Positions 9,552 through 17,538 of a stretch of DNA of 64,000 bases are shown piece by piece. The position numbers and the translations under genes are program-made. The notes beneath the pieces are model-generated. The model worked only from the letters and a program-made list of their open reading frames with translations. It did no database searches and was not told the origin of the DNA. Source of the stretch: Robertmurraya dakarensis. GTDB taxonomy: Bacteria; Bacillota; Bacilli; Bacillales; Cytobacillaceae. Positions within the stretch are counted from its first letter, which is position 1, and each line of letters opens with the position of its first letter. Location: contig NZ_LT707408.1 of NCBI RefSeq assembly GCF_900156875.1, positions 246,958 to 310,957 on the forward strand, written 5' to 3'.

Positions 9552-10490
9552 ATGGATGGATTAATTTTAATTTGTGTCATTATGTCCCTGTTTTTATTAA
9601 CAATTGGATTAAAATCCTTCTATCATTACGCGGTCAATAAAGAAGAGCTTAAGGAACATCTACAGGAAGAGATATTTACTAACCGTTTTAATATAAAAAA
9701 AAGAAAAGGCTCACGTGAAAGATTGCTAGAAAAAACATTTTATTATGCAGATGACTTTTCAGCAATTGGTAATCGAATCAATTTCTTTAGTGAAGCTGAA
9801 GATGTAGAACGGTGGCTGATGCAAGCTAGTTATCCTTATGAATTAACCGTTGAACGTTTCCAGGGATTAAAGATTTTTCTTTTGCTTGTTGGATTTGTGT
9901 TTGGTTTTTTCTTGATTATCATGAACTTTCCGTTCTCACAGATATTAATTATTCTATTGCCTCTTTTTGGTTACTTTAGCGTCATATTTTGGTTGAAAAA
10001 TAAGGCTCAAAAAAGACAGGATGAACTAGGCTATGTGCTTCCAGACTTTATGGATACTGTCAGCGTAACGCTTCAAGCGGGGATAGGTCTTGACCAGGCG
10101 TTAAGGGATATCGTTCCGTATTTTGATGGACCTGTAGGTGAGGAATTTTCTAGGTTTATTCATGAAATTGAAATCGGAGTACCAAGAGAAAAGGCGTATA
10201 GAAGATTGCTAGATCGAAATGATAATGAAGCTTTTCAGGCTTTGATCAAATCACTTATTCAAGGGTCCCGGCTCGGGGTTCCGGTGGCAACAACCTTTAA
10301 GCTGCAAGCAAATGAAATACGCAGCATGAAAAAAGAGAAGATCAAGGAACAAGCAGCGAAGGCGTCACCAAAAATCACTTTAATTACAACTTTTATTGTT
10401 ATGCCTACAGTGATGCTGTTAATTGGCGGATTAGTGGTATTGAACATGTTCGCCGGAGAAAATAATCCTTTTAAAATGTTTGGTTCATAG
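9552..10490 (+). CDS. tadC: Tad pilus inner-membrane platform protein TadC
   Basis: 312 aa, second T2SF-domain platform protein of the Tad machine. It has an N-terminal membrane segment, two central ones (about residues 105-145), the T2SF domain (LPDFMDTVSVTLQAGIGLDQAL and SLIQGSRLGVPVATTFKLQ) and a C-terminal membrane helix. It lies 4 bases behind tadB, the standard pairing of these genes. The Flp pilin gene follows after 45 bases. Confidence 0.92.
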   Translation: MDGLILICVIMSLFLLTIGLKSFYHYAVNKEELKEHLQEEIFTNRFNIKKRKGSRERLLEKTFYYADDFSAIGNRINFFSEAEDVERWLMQASYPYELTVERFQGLKIFLLLVGFVFGFFLIIMNFPFSQILIILLPLFGYFSVIFWLKNKAQKRQDELGYVLPDFMDTVSVTLQAGIGLDQALRDIVPYFDGPVGEEFSRFIHEIEIGVPREKAYRRLLDRNDNEAFQALIKSLIQGSRLGVPVATTFKLQANEIRSMKKEKIKEQAAKASPKITLITTFIVMPTVMLLIGGLVVLNMFAGENNPFKMFGS

Positions 10491-10535
10491 ATTACTATCA
10501 AATAAAAATTGGATCTTGAAAGGAGGTGTTAGGCC

Positions 10536-10733
10536 ATGAAAAAGATTTCAATGAGTCTTTACCAGAAAGTTACAGGTGCTCTTAACAATGAGAAAGGAGC
10601 ACAAACTTTGGAATGGGTAGCAGTTGGAGCAGTAGTTGTAACGATTGCAGCGCTTCTTGGGCAAGCATTTGAGGGTGATTCAATTAAAGGAATTGTAGAT
10701 GCAATTCTTCAAAAAGTACAAGACAGCCTATAA
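10536..10733 (+). CDS. Flp-type type IVb prepilin
   Basis: 65 aa, probably the major pilin. It has a 21-residue leader ending NNEKG and a class IV-type cleavage site G21/A22 with Glu at +5 (AQTLE), then a hydrophobic helix to about residue 45. The mature protein would be about 44 aa, as expected for Flp pilins. The RBS AAAGGAGGTG is one of the strongest in the region, consistent with high expression. No prepilin peptidase (TadV/CpaA) gene is present in the cluster, so cleavage would rely on a peptidase encoded elsewhere, for example ComC (inference). Confidence 0.92.
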   Translation: MKKISMSLYQKVTGALNNEKGAQTLEWVAVGAVVVTIAALLGQAFEGDSIKGIVDAILQKVQDSL

Positions 10734-10778
10734 TCGTTCAACAATAGAGGTTAGAGATATTAATTCAATTTATTAAAT

Positions 10779-10821
10779 AATATTTAGCGGCAGTTGTCCC
10801 TAGATCTTGTCGCTAAATATT
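10779..10821 (+). promoter_or_regulatory. Strong hairpin between the pilin and the first VWA lipoprotein gene
   Basis: A 14-base stem (AATATTTAGCGGCA at 10779-10792 with TGTCGCTAAATATT at 10808-10821, one G-U pair) closes a 15-base loop. There is no clean T-run behind it (TCATTTTGTT), so it may be an attenuator or a 3' stabiliser that raises pilin mRNA relative to downstream genes. Confidence 0.6.
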
Positions 10822-10844
10822 CATTTTGTTAGGGAGGGTTTTTC

Positions 10845-12254
10845 ATGATGAGGATGAGGCTTCATGGTACCCTTATTCTTTTATTTTTTACAGCAATGAT
10901 TTTAGCAGCATGCAGTGAGAATGATACAAACACATCAAAACCAGATGAAACAAATACTGATAATGAAGCCGTACCTACAGAGAAGGAACAACAAGAAAAT
11001 AATGAGCCTTCAGTTGAAGAATTGGTTGCAGAGCTTCCAAAACCAACTGAAACCATTGCTGAGCTTGTCAATGCTGATCCTGGTCCATTTTCGGGTAAAA
11101 AGTATGAGGATTTAACAACTGAAGAGCAGCAAGAGGCTGTTGAGTTATTAAGAGAGCTTCCCAAGGTCGGTGAAAATCCGACTGATGAGGAGATAGAACT
11201 TTATTGGCGAAAATCTTTAGCTCTGTTCCATGAGGATTATGCCAATCCGGCAGAGGCATTAGGGGTACTGGAGCTCGAAGCATTTGGCAGTCCTGATATT
11301 GAAGATGAACGTTTTCAGTTTAAGGAAAATTTAAATGTGGAAATTCTCCTTGATGGCAGTGGAAGTATGGCAAACATAATTAATGGAAGATCCATGATGG
11401 ATATTGCCAAAGAGTCGATTAAAGAGTTTGCTGCATCACTCCCTGAGGGTACAAATATTGCCCTTCGAGTCTACGGTCATAAAGGGACAGGTTCTGATGC
11501 TGATAAAAAGCTTTCTTGCAGCAGTAATGAATTAATTTATGAAATGAACTCATATAATGCAGACGCTTTGGGGCAAGCTTTAAACGGCATTAAACCAGCA
11601 GGCTGGACTCCGCTCGCAAAAGCAATTGAAGAAGCTAAAAACGATTTAAGTTCCTATAATGGCGAAAGTAACACCAATATTATTTATTTAGTCAGTGATG
11701 GGATTGAAACTTGTGATGGCGATCCAGTTGCTCAAGCAAAAAGCTTAGCAAATTCAGATATTCAGCCAATTGTAAATGTAATTGGCTTTGATTTAAATGC
11801 AGAAGGTCAAAAGCAATTAAAAGAAGTAGCAGAAGCAGCAAAGGGAATTTACAGTAATGCAAGAAACCAAGAGGAATTAAAGCGCGAATTAGAAAGAGCA
11901 CGGGAAATAGCCCAAAAATGGCAAGAGTGGCAACAGAAAGCTGTTACTAGTGCCTCAGATTTGAAATATGACCAGCTATTATCAGATATACCGAGGTTTG
12001 GAATTGAATGGAACGAATCCAATTCTAATGAAAAATTTAATATTCGTGAACCGCTGCGTATCTTAAGAGATGAAGGTCATATTAGCAAAAAGGCATTCCA
12101 GTTATTATCAGATAAAACGAGTGAACGATTTAGTCATGTTTTAGAGCTGAATAAAGTAATTAGGAAAGACCTCAGAGAGATGGCCGACAAGAATTATGAA
12201 ACGATTAAAGAAGAAATTAATCGAAAATACAGCGAAAATGCGGATGTGCAGTAG
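10845..12254 (+). CDS. von Willebrand factor A domain lipoprotein, Tad cluster paralogue 1
   Basis: 469 aa. A lipoprotein signal peptide ends in LAAC (Cys23), then comes an acidic linker, a helical region, and a VWA domain with a full MIDAS: DGSGS (Asp170), Thr in GWTPL, Asp in SDGIETCDGDP. The domain has two cysteines, in LSCS and ETCDGDP, that are conserved in all three paralogues here and could form a disulfide. A charged helical C-terminal domain follows. VWA proteins bind ligands through a metal; lipid-anchored at the membrane outer face, this one could act in pilus assembly or adhesion (inference). Start ATG 10845 follows TTAGGGAGGG; ATG 10848 or 10854 is possible. Confidence 0.88.
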   Translation: MMRMRLHGTLILLFFTAMILAACSENDTNTSKPDETNTDNEAVPTEKEQQENNEPSVEELVAELPKPTETIAELVNADPGPFSGKKYEDLTTEEQQEAVELLRELPKVGENPTDEEIELYWRKSLALFHEDYANPAEALGVLELEAFGSPDIEDERFQFKENLNVEILLDGSGSMANIINGRSMMDIAKESIKEFAASLPEGTNIALRVYGHKGTGSDADKKLSCSSNELIYEMNSYNADALGQALNGIKPAGWTPLAKAIEEAKNDLSSYNGESNTNIIYLVSDGIETCDGDPVAQAKSLANSDIQPIVNVIGFDLNAEGQKQLKEVAEAAKGIYSNARNQEELKRELERAREIAQKWQEWQQKAVTSASDLKYDQLLSDIPRFGIEWNESNSNEKFNIREPLRILRDEGHISKKAFQLLSDKTSERFSHVLELNKVIRKDLREMADKNYETIKEEINRKYSENADVQ

Positions 12255-12326
12255 AGAGTTGTGAAACTTAGCTTTAATAATACAAAAATAGAAGACTATC
12301 ATCCTAGTTAAGCAAAAGGGGGGGAT

Positions 12327-12731
12327 ATGAATATGTCCAAACTAAAGAAGAAATTAAAAGAAGAAAAGGGGTCGATGACACTGGAGTTTTTAATGGTGAT
12401 GCCCTATTATCTTTTTTTCTTTTTATTATTATGGCAGGCTGTTGCATCCGGAATTACATTTATGAAGACACAATCAGCAGTTAATGAGGCGGCAAAAATT
12501 TATTCAGTAACTGGAGAACGGGATGAGGCTTATAATGCAGCTAAGGCTGCAATTGGCGTTAGTGACATTATGTCCTTTGAAGATCTAGTTATCCCTCCCC
12601 ATGGCACAAGCAAAGAATTTACTGCTGTAATAAAAGTAGATCACTGGTTTGTCTTTATACCGAAAGAGTGGGGGAATATTGGAAAACCAATTGATATTGA
12701 TCTAGAAGTGGCAAGTAGGATGATCAAATGA
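12327..12731 (+). CDS. TadE-like minor pilin/pseudopilin
   Basis: 134 aa. The N terminus EEKGSMTLEFLMVMPYYLFF has the prepilin-type cleavage motif KG/SMTLE followed by a hydrophobic helix, as in TadE. The rest is a small soluble domain (residues 45-134). It follows the VWA gene after 72 bases, with a purine-rich RBS, and overlaps the next gene by four bases (ATGA). It is likely a minor pilin or pseudopilin of the Tad machine. Confidence 0.82.
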   Translation: MNMSKLKKKLKEEKGSMTLEFLMVMPYYLFFFLLLWQAVASGITFMKTQSAVNEAAKIYSVTGERDEAYNAAKAAIGVSDIMSFEDLVIPPHGTSKEFTAVIKVDHWFVFIPKEWGNIGKPIDIDLEVASRMIK

Positions 12732-13354
12732 AGCGCTATATAAAAAATGAAAAAGGGAGTGGTGTTATTCTAACTATTTTTAATTTCGCAGTAGTTGGAA
12801 TAATGCTAATACTCGTTTTGAATATTGCCATGGCCTTTACTAAAAAAGAGCAAGCATCAATTGCAGCAGAGCATGCGAGCTTAGCTGCTACTAGTGCTAT
12901 ATATGATGAAGTAAACGATGTAGTCGATAGCCATGTGAAAATAATTGAGGTTGAGGATGGCATTAATATATTAGAGCCGCTAATTGATAAAGTGGAAGCT
13001 AGGAAGGCTTCTCTAAGTTCATCTGATCTTTCGAGCAATGAAATCCATATAAAAGCTGTAAATGATGTTTTAATGGATGAAATTCCAGATGACCCTGTCT
13101 TAGAAATGAAATTGAAAAATGCCGTAGAAGATGCCTTCGACCACATACCTAATACAATTAGTAATGTTATAGACTTAAATCATGGAAAAAAAACTGATTA
13201 CGATTGGGAATTTAGAGACTATCAAATCAATGTTGAAGCGAAAACAGAGTTTGAGGCAGCTCATCATAATGGTATAAATTTTGGCAGTGATCAGGATATT
13301 TCACAGGTAGGGATTGGACCAGAGGTTCCCTTTTTAGAGAGCCTAGGATACTAA
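12728..13354 (+). CDS. TadG/TadE-like pseudopilin
   Basis: 208 aa. It begins MKRYIKNEKGSGVILTIFNFAVVGIML: a KG cleavage-like motif and one membrane helix, then an AEHASLAATSAIYDEV segment resembling the N-terminal helix of TadE/TadG pseudopilins (Tad_N type). The remaining 150 residues form a mixed helical domain I do not recognise. It overlaps the tadE-like gene by four bases, so the two are likely partners. There is no Glu at +5, unlike the major pilin. Confidence 0.72.
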   Translation: MKRYIKNEKGSGVILTIFNFAVVGIMLILVLNIAMAFTKKEQASIAAEHASLAATSAIYDEVNDVVDSHVKIIEVEDGINILEPLIDKVEARKASLSSSDLSSNEIHIKAVNDVLMDEIPDDPVLEMKLKNAVEDAFDHIPNTISNVIDLNHGKKTDYDWEFRDYQINVEAKTEFEAAHHNGINFGSDQDISQVGIGPEVPFLESLGY

Positions 13355-13388
13355 GATTTAAGAAGTTAGTAGGAAAGGAGCAAAAAGG

Positions 13389-14702
13389 ATGAAAAGGAAA
13401 CGAAAGTCCTTTTTAAAAAGAACGGCAGCCTGTTCACTTGCACTTTTCATCGTCATCATAAACTTTCTCCCTGTTGCCGCACTTGCGTCAAACTTCAATC
13501 CGGGAACCTTCTCACCGGGAACTTTTTCACCAGGTGAGTTTAATACAGGGACTTTTACTCCGGGCACATTTGATCCTGGCACGTTTGATCCAGGAGACTT
13601 TGATCCGGGAACTTTTAGTCCTGGACAATATACACCGGGTCAGTTTACGCCAGGTCAGTTTACACCAGGAGAATTCAGCCCAGGGGAAACATCTCCAGGC
13701 ACAACAAATCCAGGGAACTTTACACCGGAGCACCCTGATGGACCAGGGGGAAACCCTGGAGGTTCTAATGGAGACCCGAATTCACCTTCAATATCAAACC
13801 CATCAAACACAGAAGGTCCAGACAATGGAGAATTGCCTACTGGCCAAGATGGATCCAGTGATCCGGGTACAAGTAATTCAGGGGGCAGTTCTGACAAAAA
13901 TGGACCACCTCTTTTCCCATATGAAGACAACCAAGGTTATAAAGACTTCAAGTTTATTACAAATAGTATGGTTTTTCCAGCCATAGAGGGCTTGGATAGA
14001 CATACTTTAATTGATATAGATTGGAATAGATATGGAGAAAATTATACAGGCAGCTTTTTTAAAGGCGTGATAAAAGGGCAATTAGAAACAGGCTTTAAAA
14101 ACGATTCCATATTAAGTGCACCTGGCAATCTAGCTTTAGACATCTGGAGCGGGGTTGACCATGCTAAGCATCTTAGTAAATTCGTTGGATCATGGTCAGA
14201 CATTAAATCAGCTTGGACTGCAGCTAGATCAGGCTCTACCTTTAGCACCGCTGCATCAGGGGCAGGGACTTTCTTTTCAGGAGCAACCAAATCATTCAAT
14301 ATGGGGACGGGAATTGCTGGGAAAGCTGCACCATGGATGGCTGCAATTAGTACTGGTGTTTCAGGAGCCGAAACGGTTATGAATTTTGCAAATGGAAAAG
14401 TCAATGACGGTATTGCAAGTTTAGGTGAAACATTAATGTCAGGAGCAGTTGTTCTTTCTGCAACAGGAGTTGGGGCACCAGTTGCAGCAGGGGTAGCCGT
14501 AGTAGGCGGAGCTCTATGGCTAGGAGCGAAAATATATAAGAACGCCGGAGCAATTGCAAGTGCTTGGAAAAATCGAAAGAAACTTTGGAATGATGCTAAG
14601 GAGAATGTCGGCAATGCTGTTAAAGCAGTTAAGAATAAGGTCAGTGAAGGCGTCGATGCTGTAAAATCTGGTTTTAAAAAGGTTGTTGGCTGGTTCAGCT
14701 AG
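13389..14702 (+). CDS. Secreted protein with elastin-like F-x-P-G-x pentapeptide repeats; function unknown
   Basis: 437 aa. A basic, hydrophobic signal peptide (about residues 1-33, ending VAALA/S) is followed by 15 tandem pentapeptides [F/Y/T]-x-P-G-x (residues 36-110), then a Gly/Pro/Asn/Ser-rich linker to about residue 175, and a C-terminal region of about 260 residues. That region is Gly/Ala-rich, with a hydrophobic stretch at about 345-385 and a final amphipathic, Lys-rich part ending KSGFKKVVGWFS. The P-G every five residues recalls elastin-type beta-turn repeats. The C-terminal part resembles in style membrane-active or toxin-like tails (inference, weak). It lies within the tad operon, so it may be a pilus-associated or Tad-exported surface protein. 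I know no named family for it. Confidence 0.8.
   Translation: MKRKRKSFLKRTAACSLALFIVIINFLPVAALASNFNPGTFSPGTFSPGEFNTGTFTPGTFDPGTFDPGDFDPGTFSPGQYTPGQFTPGQFTPGEFSPGETSPGTTNPGNFTPEHPDGPGGNPGGSNGDPNSPSISNPSNTEGPDNGELPTGQDGSSDPGTSNSGGSSDKNGPPLFPYEDNQGYKDFKFITNSMVFPAIEGLDRHTLIDIDWNRYGENYTGSFFKGVIKGQLETGFKNDSILSAPGNLALDIWSGVDHAKHLSKFVGSWSDIKSAWTAARSGSTFSTAASGAGTFFSGATKSFNMGTGIAGKAAPWMAAISTGVSGAETVMNFANGKVNDGIASLGETLMSGAVVLSATGVGAPVAAGVAVVGGALWLGAKIYKNAGAIASAWKNRKKLWNDAKENVGNAVKAVKNKVSEGVDAVKSGFKKVVGWFS
13494..13718 (+). repeat. Coding tandem pentapeptide repeat (15 x F-x-P-G-x)
   Basis: Fifteen consecutive 15-base units encode F-x-P-G-x, with x mostly Thr, Ser, Asp, Gln or Glu. The third codon positions vary between units (PG is CCGGGA, CCAGGT, CCTGGC, CCAGGA), so the array is old or selected at the protein level and not a recent DNA expansion. 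Unit 4 has Thr in place of Pro; units 14 and 15 have Thr in place of the aromatic residue. Confidence 0.9.
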
Positions 14703-14735
14703 TTTTATTTAAAATACTGCAGTGGGGGGAAGCGT

Positions 14736-15539
14736 ATGATTAGAATGCACAACATACCAAAACAAATACAGGAAGCACTTAGGCCTTATTATAAAGATGG
14801 GGAAAAGCCTGATGTTTTCCCGTCTAAATTTCAAATCAATAATCAGTTATATTATTACTTTACCTTTGCCCCTGCTGCAGAACAACTAATAATGAGGGAC
14901 GATGGGATTGTCCCTTCTTTTCATGAAATTCGAGATGTGGCGTTAATTTGTAATAGTTATAACGTTTCAATTGAAACTATCGCGTCAATAGGGAAAAAAT
15001 GGGTTGAATCTGGAAAGAAAAAGAATTATGAAAAACTGAGGACTATTCTTAGGGATGCACAAAAAGCTTTGGCTCCTCTTCCACCAGATGTAGAGGCCGC
15101 ATTTCAATCCTATTTAAGAGCAGCCGATGAAATTATTGATCTTCAGAATGCTGTTCAAGAGGCGGTGGATGATGCTATTATCATTTGGGATCGAACGAAC
15201 TTGCAGGAGTTGGCAACACAACAGGATCAAATAGATATGAGAGCGTGTATTGTCAAAATGAGTCGCGCTACTTACAAGCAAAATGAGATACAGCTTCAAA
15301 CTGAGAAGGATCGTGAAAAGGTGTGGGAGTTTGTTTCCTCAAAAAGATGGCCTTTTAAGATGTCTGGATGGTCGTTTTATGTTAAATTAAGACCTTACCA
15401 GAAGAATATGATGAAAAACACCCCATTAAATATGCGAGAAGCTGAAGAAGTAGGCAGGATGGTCTTATCGGAAGATCTTCCGCTTGAACAGCATGATAAT
15501 GCTAATGACGTTTGGCAGCATCTCCGTAATCCAAGATAA
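14736..15539 (+). CDS. Protein of unknown function in the tad operon, cytoplasmic
   Basis: 267 aa without a signal peptide or membrane segment; I do not recognise a family. It is predicted to be largely helical, with a coiled-coil-like stretch around residues 120-190 and aromatic-rich ends. It starts 34 bases behind the repeat protein, with a GGGGGGAAG RBS, and its end lies next to a membrane protein gene. The position suggests a cytoplasmic partner of the repeat protein (chaperone, immunity-like or export factor), but this is inference from neighbourhood only. Confidence 0.75.
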   Translation: MIRMHNIPKQIQEALRPYYKDGEKPDVFPSKFQINNQLYYYFTFAPAAEQLIMRDDGIVPSFHEIRDVALICNSYNVSIETIASIGKKWVESGKKKNYEKLRTILRDAQKALAPLPPDVEAAFQSYLRAADEIIDLQNAVQEAVDDAIIIWDRTNLQELATQQDQIDMRACIVKMSRATYKQNEIQLQTEKDREKVWEFVSSKRWPFKMSGWSFYVKLRPYQKNMMKNTPLNMREAEEVGRMVLSEDLPLEQHDNANDVWQHLRNPR

Positions 15540-15555
15540 AAGAGGAGGAATTAAC

Positions 15556-16281
15556 TTGTTAGCTTACTTTCAAGAAGCTTTTAAATTGTATAAGAACAAC
15601 TTCCTCCGAGTTCTTCTTATAGGTATAACAGTTTTACTTCCAATCCAGCTTATTTATACGATTTTAATCAATTATGTGGCAATGCCTTTTCAGTATTTTA
15701 ATCTTCCTTTATGGACTAGTATATTCCAGAGCATATTTATGCTTATGAGTGTGTTTGTTATGTTCATTCCTTTAATTAGCATGGTTGCACAGGACACGCG
15801 AACAAGCAGCGTTAAAACGGGCAAGCTTTATGGAGACACGATCAGATATGCTTTTTTCGCTTATTTGATTAGTATCCCAGTATCTATCTTAATAACAACA
15901 GGGCTTCTGGTATTAATAGTACCGGGAATTATTCTTCTAGTGTTATTGATCGGTATTCCATTTGTAACAGTCATTGAAGATGAGCGGCCAAAATCGGTAA
16001 TCAAAAAGTCCATATCATTTGGTAAAGAGAACTTTTTATCAATTTGTGGAATACTCCTTAGTTTTGCGGCGTTCGATGTGGTGGGAACCTATCTAGTAAC
16101 CTTTGCAGCTAGTGTGCTTAATGGGCAGATGGCTTTTGCAAACTGGTTGATGATTATTTTGAATATATTTGTACTACCATTATTTGTTTTTACTATAGCA
16201 AAGGCCTATTTAAATTGGAACGGGGAAACAGATACTATACAAGAGAAAGCATACCTCCGTCAATTGGAACAATATAATTAA
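15556..16281 (+). CDS. Polytopic membrane protein, YciC/GPDPase-membrane-domain-like
   Basis: 241 aa. The frame is open from 15484 inside the previous gene, but TTG 15556 directly follows AGAGGAGGAATTAAC and gives a typical N terminus (LAYFQEAFKLYKNNFLRVL). About six hydrophobic segments follow. The YKNNF start, the long helices and the IVPGIILLVLLIGIPFVTVIEDERPKSVIKKS segment are typical of the glycerophosphoryl diester phosphodiesterase membrane-domain/DUF975-like family, whose function is poorly known. It is the last gene before a terminator and probably the end of the tad operon. Confidence 0.75.
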   Translation: MLAYFQEAFKLYKNNFLRVLLIGITVLLPIQLIYTILINYVAMPFQYFNLPLWTSIFQSIFMLMSVFVMFIPLISMVAQDTRTSSVKTGKLYGDTIRYAFFAYLISIPVSILITTGLLVLIVPGIILLVLLIGIPFVTVIEDERPKSVIKKSISFGKENFLSICGILLSFAAFDVVGTYLVTFAASVLNGQMAFANWLMIILNIFVLPLFVFTIAKAYLNWNGETDTIQEKAYLRQLEQYN

Positions 16282-16325
16282 AGTTTTATATTGTAGAAAT
16301 TGAGAATAGCAGTTTGAACGATTCC

Positions 16326-16351
16326 AGGTTACCACTCAGGGTAGCCTTTTT
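16326..16351 (+). terminator. Rho-independent terminator at the end of the tad operon
   Basis: AGGTTACC pairs with GGTAGCCT (one G-U) around a short loop, followed by TTTTTAT. Confidence 0.8.
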
Positions 16352-16505
16352 ATATGACTTTAGATTCTATGTAATTAGTCGGAAAAGGTGCCTTTTTTCT
16401 TAGAAACAATTTATAAGAACAGATCGTATGAGTATTAAGCAGAGTTTTAAAATAATGGAAAAAGTAATCAGTAAATCTGTCTTTCAGTAATAATGAGGTG
16501 CAATC

Positions 16506-17360
16506 ATGATTAACGTAAAACCAACAGCCAAACACATCAAGAGTATAAAAAAGCATAAAAGGTTTCTAGAAAAGTGGAAAATGTGGGGATTTGCTTACTA
16601 CGATGGAGAGGACTATTATTTTGCTGCTCAATATACTCAAATAACCGGTTCTCTTACTGGGTATTTGATCCTTAATCAGGATGGGGAGGACTTACCGCTA
16701 AGTCAGGTACTATCTCAAGCTTACTACTTAGTACGCTATAACACGATGGTTCATAACACCATTTCTGCAATGGTACCCCAAATGGCGAAAAGCAGAAAAA
16801 CCTATGAAGAGATGCTAGGTTTATTAAAGAATAACCAACATGAGATTGTAAAACAAAGACCTGATTTAACTGAAGCTGTTCGGAAAATGATCGAACTTAA
16901 TGAATACAGCGTAAAAATGTCCGATAAAATTCGCGAAATTGTTTATAGATTGGGTGGATACCAAAGGGATATAACGCAAGGTAGAGGTTATTTTGATCAG
17001 AAATTTTTCGATGTAATGGATGATGAATACGGAAAATATAGTGAACTCATGTATAAATACGGCATACAGGAAAGAGATTTGCAAAAAGATTATGCCCGAT
17101 TAAGTGAAGCATTAGATATTAGCAACATATCCATATCTTCATCAGATAAAAGGAAACTAAAAACCTTGCTAAAAGCAACACAGGAGACAAACGAGAAAGA
17201 ACTAACAAAGTCATTGGAAACATTCGAAAAGGATGATCAAGGAAATCAGCTTTATATTGATTTAAATAACATCAAGGAGTCGTTAGCAAAAAATCGCGAG
17301 GATATAGGGAAACGTGATTTTCAGAAAATAACCGTTCCGATTATTCGAAACAAAAGTTAG
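16506..17360 (+). CDS. Coiled-coil protein of unknown function
   Basis: 284 aa, no signal peptide or membrane segment. A short N-terminal alpha/beta part with an unusual aromatic cluster (WKMWGFAYYDGEDYYFAAQYTQ, residues 23-44) is followed by about 200 residues of charged helix (coiled-coil-like, many Lys/Glu). The start ATG follows GAGGTG. It lies between two terminators, so it is a single-gene unit between the tad operon and the lipoprotein genes. I do not recognise the family. Confidence 0.75.
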   Translation: MINVKPTAKHIKSIKKHKRFLEKWKMWGFAYYDGEDYYFAAQYTQITGSLTGYLILNQDGEDLPLSQVLSQAYYLVRYNTMVHNTISAMVPQMAKSRKTYEEMLGLLKNNQHEIVKQRPDLTEAVRKMIELNEYSVKMSDKIREIVYRLGGYQRDITQGRGYFDQKFFDVMDDEYGKYSELMYKYGIQERDLQKDYARLSEALDISNISISSSDKRKLKTLLKATQETNEKELTKSLETFEKDDQGNQLYIDLNNIKESLAKNREDIGKRDFQKITVPIIRNKS

Positions 17361-17384
17361 ATCAGGAAAAGCATGTCAGTTTGC

Positions 17385-17416
17385 AAAAAGGTCCCCGAGG
17401 TAACCTTTTTCTTTTT
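17385..17416 (+). terminator. Rho-independent terminator
   Basis: AAAAAGGT (17385-17392) pairs with ACCTTTTT (17403-17410), followed by CTTTTT; 24 bases after the coiled-coil gene. Confidence 0.8.
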
Positions 17417-17538
17417 GACAATATGTTACTAAAAGGGGACTTAATACTCAGAAACATAAATGAGCGTTCACTCGTAAGAACTAAAGACGATAATTATAAA
17501 TTTTTGGAAAAAGTGAGTCCGTATATGAGGAGGGTATC

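Noticed and set aside
13494..13718. CRISPR-like array
   Set aside because: The 15-base periodicity is a coding repeat with no spacers.
13474..13986. Alternative-frame ORFs over the P-G repeat region
   Set aside because: Repetitive DNA creates long frames on both strands; only the frame with RBS, signal peptide and a continuing C-terminal domain is credible.
17460..17475. TetR-type palindrome ATGAGCGTTCACTCGT upstream of the transglutaminase lipoprotein
   Set aside because: Only 10 of 16 positions are symmetric and no TetR-type gene is nearby.
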